A stretch of DNA of 64,000 nt, from NCBI GenBank assembly GCA_015075165.1, contig JABTUY010000009.1, positions 50,893 to 114,892 of the forward strand, in the 5' to 3' direction. The stretch comes from Ideonella sp. GTDB taxonomy: Bacteria > Pseudomonadota > Gammaproteobacteria > Burkholderiales > Burkholderiaceae_C. Below the pieces are notes generated by a model. It did no database searches and had not been told where the DNA came from. It saw nothing but the letters and a program-made list of their open reading frames with translations. The position numbers and the translations under genes are program-made. Positions within the stretch are counted from its first letter, which is position 1. Each line of letters opens with the position of its first letter. Of the stretch, positions 43,855 to 53,864 are shown piece after piece.

Positions 43855-43902
43855 CGGTGGGGGTGTCGGCAGTGTGTCACATGGGTGTGACAGCCCCCGA
43901 CG

Positions 43903-44685
43903 CTAGCCGATCGCCCGCTTGGCCAGCACCGGGATCAGCGCCGCGCGGTACTCGGCCGAGCCGTGCAGGTCGCTGTTCAGGCCCTTGGCGTCGATCTTCA
44001 CGCCGTCGCACGCGGCGCCCGACCAGCTGGCGCTCAGCTTCTGCTCCAGCGCGCCGGCGCGGAACACGCCGGGGCCGGCACCGGTGACGGCCACGCGCAC
44101 GCCGCCCTTGCCCTTGGCGACGAACACGCCCACCAGCGCGAAGCGCGACGCCGGCTGCTTGAACTTGCACCAGCCGGCCTTCTCGGGCACCGGGAAGCTG
44201 ACCGCGGTGATGACCTCGCCGTTCTTCAGCGCCGTCTCGTACAGGCCCTTGAAGAAGTCATCGGCGGCGATGGTGCGCTGGTCGGTGTGGATCGTCGCGC
44301 CGAGCGCCAGCGCGGCCGCGGGGTAGTCGGCCGCCGGGTCGTTGTTGGCGAGGCTGCCGCCGATGGTGCCGCGGTTGCGCACCTGGCGGTCGCCGATGCC
44401 GGCGGCGAGCGCGGCCAATGCGGGGATCGCCTGCGCCACGTCTTTCGACGCGGCCACCGCAGCGTGCGTGGTCATCGCGCCGATCTTGACGACCCCGCCG
44501 GCGACGCTGATGCCCTGCAGGTCTTTCAGGCCACCCAGATCGACCAGCGCCGATGGCGCGGCCAGGCCGAGCTTCATCGCTCCCAGCAGCGACTGGCCAC
44601 CGGCCAGGATCTTGGCATCGGCGGCGCCGGCCGCGCGCGCGGCATCGGCCACCGAGCCGGGCTTCGCATAGTTGAACGCTTGCAT
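43903..44685 (-). CDS. coxM: CoxM-like FAD-binding subunit of molybdenum hydroxylase
   Basis: This 260-residue subunit has the two FAD motifs of the xanthine oxidase family: ILAGGQSLLGAMKLGLA near residue 26 and RNRGTIGGSLANNDPAADYP near 105. It passes electrons from the [2Fe-2S] subunit to the quinone or another acceptor. It is the third gene of an S-L-M ordered set, the arrangement of form II CODH-like enzymes. ATG 44685 precedes the family start by few residues. Confidence 0.93.
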   Translation of the reverse strand: MQAFNYAKPGSVADAARAAGAADAKILAGGQSLLGAMKLGLAAPSALVDLGGLKDLQGISVAGGVVKIGAMTTHAAVAASKDVAQAIPALAALAAGIGDRQVRNRGTIGGSLANNDPAADYPAAALALGATIHTDQRTIAADDFFKGLYETALKNGEVITAVSFPVPEKAGWCKFKQPASRFALVGVFVAKGKGGVRVAVTGAGPGVFRAGALEQKLSASWSGAACDGVKIDAKGLNSDLHGSAEYRAALIPVLAKRAIG

Positions 44686-44707
44686 GTTGTTCGCTCCTCG
44701 TTCCGGC

Positions 44708-47065
<2,358 letters not shown>

Positions 47066-47084
47066 GTTCGGGCCTCCTTGCGGG

Positions 47085-47555
<471 letters not shown>

Positions 47556-47953
47556 GGTGTCTCCTGGGATTGGCTTTGGCCGGGGCCGTGGAAAGGGCCG
47601 CGCGCCGGACGACGGCGAGCGGCGAGTCAAGACCTACCGCGCCGATATTAGGGCGGACCCTTGCCGCGTGCACCGGATGGTTAACCCTGAAGCGCGAGCG
47701 CGGCCGCACCGGCGGCCGACCGGCGGTGCTCCGTTGCGCAACAGCGCGGGCCGTTGCCAAGGCATGCGCCGGATGGGAAGGGCCCATCGGCCGGCACGGC
47801 CGCTGCAAAGCACGAGCCCCGCAGCGCGCCGCGCGCAGGCCGCCCGCCCCTGCGCCCTGCACGCCACGCGCGTGCGGTGCACAATGTTCGCCCCGGCCGG
47901 CGCGGTTGTCGTGTCGCTGCGTGCGCGGCCGCGGTCAGCTGCGGAGTGTCGGC
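47556..47953. other. 398-bp divergent intergenic region between coxS and the xdhC-like gene
   Basis: No gene was supported in this stretch. It must contain promoters for both directions. Only weak features were noticed: a local lower-GC patch near 47640-47655 (CCGATATTAGGG) and near-repeats CACCGGATGG (47681) and GCCGGATGGG (47769). No sigma-54 or activator site could be assigned. Confidence 0.5.
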
Positions 47954-48958
47954 ATGGACAACGTGGATCTTCAGGTGTTGCGCACCATCGCGCAGTGGTG
48001 CGCCGACGGTCGGCGGGTGGTGATGGGCACGATCACGCGCACCTGGGGCTCGGCGCCGCGGCCCGCCGGCTCGGTGGTGGCGATCCGCGACGACGGCATC
48101 GTCACCGGCTCGGTCTCGGGCGGCTGCATCGAGGACGACCTGATCGACAAGGCGCGCGAAGGCGTGCTGGCCTCGGGTGTGCCCAACGTCGTGCGCTACG
48201 GCATCGATGCCGACGCGGCGCACCGCTTCGGCCTGCCGTGCGGCGGCCTGATCGAGCTGGTGCTCGAGCCGGTGCTGCCGCGCACGCGCATCGGCGAGCT
48301 GCTCGAGCGCCTGGGCAAGGGCGAGCGCGTGCGCCGCGTGCTGACGCTCGCCAGCGGCGAGATCAAGCTCGAGCCGGCCGGCGACACCGATGAACTGGAG
48401 CTGACGGCCACCACGCTCACCACGCACCACGGCCCGCGCTGGCGGCTGGTGCTGATCGGCGCCGGCCAGATGACGCAATACCTGGCGCAGATGGCCAGCG
48501 CGCTCGACTACGAGGTGCTGGTCTGCGACCCGCGCGCGGAGTACGCCGACGGCTTCGCGGTCGACGGCGCCACGCTGACGCGCGAGATGCCCGACGACCT
48601 GCTGACGCGCTTGAAGATCGACGGCCACACCGCGGTGATCGCCCTCACCCACGACCCCAAGCTCGATGATCTGGCGCTGCTCGAGGCGCTGAAGAGCCCG
48701 GCGTTCTATGTCGGCGCGATCGGCTCGCGCGCCAACCAGGCCAAGCGCAAGCAGCGGCTGGTGGAGCACTTCGGCATGGACCCGGCCGCGTTCGAGCGCC
48801 TGCACGGGCCGGTGGGCCTGAAGAACGGCGCGCGCACGCCGCCGGAGATCGCGATCGGCATCCTGGCCGAACTCACCGCGGTACGCTACGGCTACCGCAT
48901 CCCCACGCCGGTGGCCACCGGTGCGGTGACCAGCGTAGCCGCCGGCTGCGTCACCTGA
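47954..48958 (+). CDS. XdhC/CoxF-like molybdenum cofactor insertion factor
   Basis: This 334-residue protein has the XdhC/CoxI N-terminal domain (VVMGTITRTWGSAPRPAGSV, GSVSGGCIEDDLIDKARE). Its C-terminal Rossmann domain (RLVLIGAGQMTQYLAQMA, FYVGAIGSRANQAKRKQRL, NGARTPPEIAIGILAELTAV) is complete. XdhC-type proteins bind sulfurated molybdenum cofactor and insert it into xanthine-oxidase-family enzymes. The divergent location next to coxS points to CoxL as the client. Confidence 0.93.
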   Translation: MDNVDLQVLRTIAQWCADGRRVVMGTITRTWGSAPRPAGSVVAIRDDGIVTGSVSGGCIEDDLIDKAREGVLASGVPNVVRYGIDADAAHRFGLPCGGLIELVLEPVLPRTRIGELLERLGKGERVRRVLTLASGEIKLEPAGDTDELELTATTLTTHHGPRWRLVLIGAGQMTQYLAQMASALDYEVLVCDPRAEYADGFAVDGATLTREMPDDLLTRLKIDGHTAVIALTHDPKLDDLALLEALKSPAFYVGAIGSRANQAKRKQRLVEHFGMDPAAFERLHGPVGLKNGARTPPEIAIGILAELTAVRYGYRIPTPVATGAVTSVAAGCVT

Positions 48959-48974
48959 TCCAGCCGCGCACATC

Positions 48975-49634
48975 GTGCTCGCGCTTCACCACTACCCCGG
49001 CAACGCCAGCATGATTGTGCACATCGTGCTGCATGAGCTGAGGCTGCCGTTCGAGCTGCGGCTGGTCAACCGCACGCAGGGCGCGCACAAGTCGCCGGCC
49101 TACCTGAAGCTGAACCCGAACGGCCTGATCCCGGTGCTGCAGGACGGCCCGCTGGTGCTGTACGAAACCGCGGCGATCTGCCTGCACCTGGCGGACACGC
49201 ACGCCGGCGCCGGCCTCGCGCCGCCGCTGGCCACGCCGCAACGCGCGCACTTCTACAAGTGGCTGGCCTGGATGACCAACTCGCTGCAGGCCACGCTGAT
49301 CGCCTACTTCTACCCCGAGCGCTGGGTGGACGATGGCAACACCGACGGCGCCACGCAGGTGCGCACGCACGCGCAGCAGCGCGCGGGCGAGCTGCTGGCG
49401 CAGCTCGATGCGCAACTGGCGTCGCACCGCGGGCCGTGGCTGCTCGGTGCCGACTACAGCGCGCTCGACCCGTACGCCTTCGTGCTGTGCCGCTGGACAC
49501 GCGGCTTCAAGGGGCCGGCGGCACGGCCGGCGCGCGAGTGGCCGCACATCGGGCCGTTCCTGCAGCGCATGCTGGCGCGGCCGGCGGTGCAGCGCGTGCT
49601 GGCCGACGAGCAGTTGCGCGAACCCTGGGTTTGA
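48975..49634 (+). CDS. Glutathione S-transferase family protein
   Basis: This 219-residue protein has the N-terminal thioredoxin-like domain (VLALHHYPGNASMIVHIVLH, then LNPNGLIPVLQDGPLVLYET with the cis-proline and glutathione-binding E-T/S pair) and a helical C-terminal domain (AHFYKWLAWMTNSLQATLIA ... LLGADYSALDPYAFVL). It starts at GTG 48975, 17 bases after the xdhC-like gene. Its substrate is unknown. Confidence 0.9.
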   Translation: MLALHHYPGNASMIVHIVLHELRLPFELRLVNRTQGAHKSPAYLKLNPNGLIPVLQDGPLVLYETAAICLHLADTHAGAGLAPPLATPQRAHFYKWLAWMTNSLQATLIAYFYPERWVDDGNTDGATQVRTHAQQRAGELLAQLDAQLASHRGPWLLGADYSALDPYAFVLCRWTRGFKGPAARPAREWPHIGPFLQRMLARPAVQRVLADEQLREPWV

Positions 49635-49663
49635 GCGCCGCTGTGCGAAGCCGCCCGCCCCGG

Positions 49664-49797
49664 CTAGACGGTCGTGGCGTCACGCGACGCCGTTGTCGAC
49701 CACGCTGCGAAACGTCGGCGCTCGCGTGCGGCGAAGTCGCGGCAGATGGTGTTCGACTCCCACAGCACGAGCTCGCCATCGACCAGCACCGGCTTCA
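49664..49797 (-). pseudogene. Glutathione S-transferase fragment
   Basis: The minus-strand frame reads KPVLVDGELVLWESNTICRD then FAARERRRF, the beta3-beta4 and G-site segment of a GST N-terminal domain, followed by patternless sequence to a stop at 49664. The first strands and the whole helical domain are missing; the left part abuts the DUF1992 gene stop. It is a remnant of a second GST gene. Confidence 0.6.
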
Positions 49798-50136
49798 CAG
49801 CGCGCCCTTCGCCAGATGCTCGAGCCGCAGCCGGATGCGCTGCTCCAGCTCGCTCGCCTGCCGCGCCAGCTCGCGCGCCTGCGGCGCATCGGCGGCTTCG
49901 GCCGCCGCACGGCGCAGCGCCGCCAGGCGGTGCAGCGCCTCGACCTCGGGCGGCACCACGCCGGCGTCGTGCAGGATCTTCATCGCCATGCGCAGTTCGG
50001 CCGGCGTGTCGTCGTAGCCGTCGTCGCAGGCCATCGGCTTGCCCCAGCTCGGCGCGTTGCGCAGCTCGCCCGCGGCCTCGGCGGCGCGCAGATGCTCGCC
50101 GATGGCGTCGTCGATCAGCTTCAGCGGTTGAGTCAT
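49795..50136 (-). CDS. DUF1992 (DnaJ-subfamily-C-28-like) protein
   Basis: This 113-residue helical protein opens LKLIDDAIGEHLRAAEAAGE then LRNAPSWGKPMACDDGYDD, the DUF1992 signature (I-x-x-x-I-x-E-A...GK-P). This conserved domain is found alone in bacteria and in eukaryotic DNAJC28; no biochemical role is firmly known. There is no J-domain. It lies 15 bases downstream of the TPR gene. Confidence 0.88.
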   Translation of the reverse strand: MTQPLKLIDDAIGEHLRAAEAAGELRNAPSWGKPMACDDGYDDTPAELRMAMKILHDAGVVPPEVEALHRLAALRRAAAEAADAPQARELARQASELEQRIRLRLEHLAKGAL

Positions 50137-50151
50137 GGCGCGCGCCGATCG

Positions 50152-51531
50152 CTACGGCAGCACCACGCCGAGCCGCGCGGCCCAGTGCCGCGTCAGCGGC
50201 GTCGCCGGCTTCGGCGCACGGCGCTCGTTCAGCACCGCGCGGCCGATCGCGCGGCTGGCGGCGTGGCCCGTGCTGCTGTTGCGGGCATCGGCGGCTGCCG
50301 CGGCGAGCAGCGTCTGGTCGACCAGGTCGCGCTGCGCGTGGCTGCCGCCGAAGCGCTGCGCGCGCGTGCGCACGTCGTACAGACCCTGCACGGCGGCGGC
50401 CGCATCGCCGCGCGCGAACGCCAGCAGCGCGCGCATCAGCGGTGCGCCCACCTCGCCCGCCATCGCATGGTTGCTGCGCGCGGCGGCACCAGCTTCGAGC
50501 GCGTGGGCGGCGCAGCGCGCCACCCAGTGCTCGGCGCGCGCGCCATCGTCGGCCGCCAGCATCGCCAGCAGTGCGTGCACGTCGTTGAACGCGTAGTAGC
50601 CGGCGCTGTCGTCGGCGAGATCCCACTGCGCCACCAGCGCCGCGGCGCGCGTGCGCACGTCGAGTCCGAGCAGATGCAGCCGCCACAGCATCGCCGCGGC
50701 GTCGACGCGCTGCAGCGTGACCTGCAGCGCATCGCCCGCGAGGTGCGCATCAACCAGGCGCAGCACGCCGGCTTCGTCGAGCCCTTCGAGGCGAAACAGC
50801 GCCAGGTGCCACCACAGGTGGCAGGCGTAGCCGTTGCCTTCGGCCCACGCGCGCTGCTGCTGGCGCAGCCAGGCCGCGCCGTCGTCGAAACGGCCCTGCA
50901 TCTCCATCACGTGGGCCACCGCGTGGATCGCCCACGGCGAGCCGGCGTCGAGCGCCAGCGCACGCCGGCCGGTCGCTTCGGCCTGCGCGTGCAGGTTGCA
51001 CTCTTCCAGGCCGAAGGCGTGCAGCGCCAGCACGTGCGCGAACAACGCGTCGGCCTCGTCCCACTCGGGCAGCGCGCGCGCCGGCCGCGCGCGCAGGTGG
51101 GCGGCGTCGCCGCGGTAGAAGTCCCACAGGTGCGCCCACTGCAGCGCCAGCGCGTCGCGCGGGTGCTCGAGCAGCCAGGCGTCCCACAGCGTGCAGGCGT
51201 CGAGCCAGCGGCCATCGAGCACGCGCCGCGTCGCCTCGCAGTGCGCGCGCTCGCGCGCGAACGCGTCGGGCGCGTGCTGCAGCAGCGATTCGGCGTGCTG
51301 CAGGTGCTGCCGCGCCTGCCCGCGCAGCGACGGCTCGGTCAGGCTGAGCAGGAAGCCGGCCTTCATCACGTGCGGCAGCGACCACTGCGGATCGGCCTGC
51401 GCCGCGCGGTCGAGATCGGCCAGCGGCGTGTCGTAGAAGCTCATCATCCGCCACAGCGCGCGCTCGACCGCATCGCGCGCCGCCGGTTCGTCGGTACCGA
51501 GCAGGTTGCCGCGGGGGTCTTTCAGGGCCAT
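50152..51531 (-). CDS. Tetratricopeptide-repeat protein (TTC38-like)
   Basis: This 459-residue protein has a helical repeat architecture with segments such as SLPHVMKAGFLLSLTEPSLR, DALALQWAHLWDFYRGDAAH, SPWAIHAVAHVMEMQGRFDD and GNGYACHLWWHLALFRLEGL. The histidine-rich AIHAVAHVMEMQGR and CHLWWHLAL motifs are characteristic of the TTC38 family. It is cytoplasmic with no signal peptide. The function is not established; protein-protein scaffolding is the usual guess. Confidence 0.85.
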   Translation of the reverse strand: MALKDPRGNLLGTDEPAARDAVERALWRMMSFYDTPLADLDRAAQADPQWSLPHVMKAGFLLSLTEPSLRGQARQHLQHAESLLQHAPDAFARERAHCEATRRVLDGRWLDACTLWDAWLLEHPRDALALQWAHLWDFYRGDAAHLRARPARALPEWDEADALFAHVLALHAFGLEECNLHAQAEATGRRALALDAGSPWAIHAVAHVMEMQGRFDDGAAWLRQQQRAWAEGNGYACHLWWHLALFRLEGLDEAGVLRLVDAHLAGDALQVTLQRVDAAAMLWRLHLLGLDVRTRAAALVAQWDLADDSAGYYAFNDVHALLAMLAADDGARAEHWVARCAAHALEAGAAARSNHAMAGEVGAPLMRALLAFARGDAAAAVQGLYDVRTRAQRFGGSHAQRDLVDQTLLAAAAADARNSSTGHAASRAIGRAVLNERRAPKPATPLTRHWAARLGVVLP

Positions 51532-51641
51532 GCGGCACTGTAGCCGCAGGGCCGGGCGGCGCCGCTTCGGCGCGCCGGCGTCCGCGCCGGATGCCGCGCC
51601 GGCGCTGGCGCCACCTGCCGCAGCAGCGCTTCGCGCGCCGG

Positions 51642-52364
51642 CTACCGCACCACCGCCTGCGCCAGCTGCCGCAGCAGCGGCGCGCCATCGCCGCGCCATG
51701 CGCTGCCGTGCATGCACGCCAGCGTGCGCGGCTGCTGGTCGGCCAGCTTGCGCAGCACCGCGTCGGTGTACGGCGCGTGCGCGTAGTCGTCCATCGGCGC
51801 ACGAAACGCCTCGCTCGGGCCCAGGATGTCGGCCTCGGTCAGCGGCACGGTGCCGTCGCCCTGCGTGAACAGGTCGCCGCAGAACAGCGTGCGGGTGGTG
51901 CGCTCGAACAGGAAGCCGCACTCCCAGCCGTGCGGCACGTGCGGCGCGTCGAACCACTGCACCTCGCGGCGGCCGAGCGCGAGCCGCTCGCCGTCGGCCA
52001 GCGCGCGCGGCGGCCGGTCGGCCAGATCGGCCATCGAGACCAGCGCCGCCACCCGGCCGCACAGCGGCACCGCCTGCGGCGCCACCTGCAGCAGCGCGTT
52101 CATCGCGCCGCACTCGTCGGCCTGCACGTGCGACAGCCCGATGTAGCGCAGCCGTTCGGGCGCCATCAGCGCGGCGATGGCGCCGCGCACCTGCGCGAAC
52201 AGCTGGCGCGGCCCGGTGTGGAACCGCAGCGGCGCGTCGTCGAGCAGCAGGTACTGGTTGAAATTGAATGGCATCGCCCCGGGCAGCGCCACCGGCGTGT
52301 TGATGCGGTAGATGCCTTCGGCCACCTCGTGCACGTTGGTGCCGGCCTGCGAGTCGGTGATCAT
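51642..52364 (-). CDS. MBL-fold (oxygen-binding-protein-like) metallohydrolase
   Basis: This 240-residue metallo-beta-lactamase-fold protein starts MITDSQAGTNVHEVAEGIYR. The metal motif is SHVQADECGAM instead of HxHxDH, resembling the HxExD pattern of flavodiiron-type oxidase domains. Later ligands are in APHVPHGWECGF, FCGDLFTQGD and ACMHGSAWRGD. A diiron site is plausible; no flavodoxin domain is fused. The role could be oxygen/NO-related or hydrolytic and is not determined. Confidence 0.82.
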   Translation of the reverse strand: MITDSQAGTNVHEVAEGIYRINTPVALPGAMPFNFNQYLLLDDAPLRFHTGPRQLFAQVRGAIAALMAPERLRYIGLSHVQADECGAMNALLQVAPQAVPLCGRVAALVSMADLADRPPRALADGERLALGRREVQWFDAPHVPHGWECGFLFERTTRTLFCGDLFTQGDGTVPLTEADILGPSEAFRAPMDDYAHAPYTDAVLRKLADQQPRTLACMHGSAWRGDGAPLLRQLAQAVVR

Positions 52365-52677
52365 CGGGTTCTCCTGGCGATGGGCTGCAGGCGGTGTCGC
52401 CAGCGGCACCGGCGTTACAGCGAAATCTTGCGGCGCGGCCCGGCCTTGCCTCGCTATGCTGGCGGCCCGGACGGCGAGCGCGAACTGGGGCACTACACGT
52501 TCGACCATCGCCACGGCGCATGACGCGCGGCCGGCCGGTGAGGCAGGCTCTTCATGGCACGCCGGGCGCCGGTGGGCGCGCGGTTCGGGCGGAGGCCCGC
52601 CGCGCGCCGGTCGTCCCCCTTTCAGTACCATGAAATATCGGTCACGCTAGCCGACTTTTCATGGTAAGTTCGCGAGC
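52365..52677. other. 313-bp intergenic region with a 10-bp inverted repeat
   Basis: No gene is supported in this region. It carries the MBL-gene start region at its left end and the DUF4143 ATPase promoter at its right end. The last 60 bases are notably richer in A/T than the surroundings, and they contain a perfect inverted repeat at 52626-52666. Confidence 0.6.
52626..52666. promoter_or_regulatory. Inverted repeat TACCATGAAA...TTTCATGGTA upstream of the DUF4143 gene
   Basis: Ten-base arms at 52626-52635 and 52657-52666 are perfect reverse complements separated by 21 bp, ending 11 bases before the ATPase ATG. This spacing, about three helical turns, fits a dimeric or looped repressor. The ATPase may bind its own promoter, but it lacks an obvious DNA-binding domain in the N-terminus. 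Confidence 0.55.
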
Positions 52678-53829
52678 ATGATCGACCGAAAGGAGCATGC
52701 GGAGCGCATTTCGCATCTGCTGAAGCGCTTTCCGGTCGTGGCCATCCTCGGTGCGCGACAGGTCGGCAAGACCACGCTGGCCGCACAGATCGTCCGCCAG
52801 CGAAGCGCGATCAGTACGCGCTTCGACCTCGAGAACCCCGCCGACCTGGCCCGCCTTGCCGATCCGCTGCTGGCGCTGGAGGGCCTGAAGGGCATCGTGG
52901 TGCTGGATGAGGTGCAGCGCCGACCCGAGCTGTTCCCCGTGCTGCGGGTGCTGGCGGACCGGCGTCCCGTTCGCACGCGGTTCCTGCTGCTGGGCAGCGC
53001 CTCGCCGCACCTGCTGCGGCAGACTTCCGAGACACTCGCCGGACGCATCGCGTATCACGAGTTGCCCGGGCTGTCGCTGCGCGAAGTCGGCGGCGAGCGG
53101 GCCGATCGGCTCTGGGTGCGCGGCGGGTTCCCGCTGTCGTTCCTCGCACGCAGTGATGCCGCCAGTCTGGAGTGGCGGCGCGAGTTCACGCGCACCTTCG
53201 TCGAGCGCGATCTGCCGATGCTGGGCATCAACGTCGCCGCCGACACCATGCGCCGCTTCTGGTCCATGGTGGCGCACCACCACGGACAGATCTGGAACGC
53301 CTCGGAGATGGGGCGTTCGTTCGGCGTGGCGGACACCACGGTGCGCAGCCATCTCGACAAGCTCACCGACGCGTTGGTGGTGCGCCAGCTGAAGCCGTGG
53401 CACGAGAACCTGAGCAAGCGACAGGTGAAGGCGCCGAAGGTCTACCTGCGCGACACGGGTCTGCTGCACGCCTTGCTGAATCTGCCGACACAGCGCGACA
53501 TCGAAGGGCATCCGAAGCTCGGTGCGTCGTGGGAAGGTTTCGTGCTCGACCAGATCGTGCAGACCGTGGACGCACAGCCCGATGAAACCCACTACTGGCG
53601 CACCCATCAAGGTGCCGAGCTCGATCTGCTCATCGTGCGCGGCCGCCATCGCCACGGCTTCGAGATCAAGCGCACCAGCGCGCCCTCGATCACGGCGTCG
53701 ATGCGTTCGGCGCTGGCCGATCTGCGCCTGACGTCACTGCACGTGGTGCATGCGGGAAAGGTCTCGTTTCCGCTGGCGAAGCATGTGCGCGCACTGTCGA
53801 TCGATGACCTGACGAAGATCTCGATCTGA
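52678..53829 (+). CDS. AAA+ ATPase with DUF4143 domain
   Basis: This 383-residue protein opens with a P-loop ATPase (VAILGARQVGKTTLAAQI, Walker B IVVLDEVQRRPELFPVL). The C-terminal DUF4143 region has PKVYLRDTGLLHALLNL and a restriction-endonuclease-like end (ETHYWRTHQGAELDLLIV, then GFEIKRT). The D/E-x-K pattern (GAELDLL ... EIK) is nuclease-like. Such ATPases are widespread, frequently horizontally transferred and often of uncertain function; a role in toxin-antitoxin or defence has been suggested. Codon use matches its neighbours. Confidence 0.9.
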   Translation: MIDRKEHAERISHLLKRFPVVAILGARQVGKTTLAAQIVRQRSAISTRFDLENPADLARLADPLLALEGLKGIVVLDEVQRRPELFPVLRVLADRRPVRTRFLLLGSASPHLLRQTSETLAGRIAYHELPGLSLREVGGERADRLWVRGGFPLSFLARSDAASLEWRREFTRTFVERDLPMLGINVAADTMRRFWSMVAHHHGQIWNASEMGRSFGVADTTVRSHLDKLTDALVVRQLKPWHENLSKRQVKAPKVYLRDTGLLHALLNLPTQRDIEGHPKLGASWEGFVLDQIVQTVDAQPDETHYWRTHQGAELDLLIVRGRHRHGFEIKRTSAPSITASMRSALADLRLTSLHVVHAGKVSFPLAKHVRALSIDDLTKISI

Positions 53830-53864
53830 CCGCGCCGTCGCCCGGCAAGGCCACGGCCGCTGGG

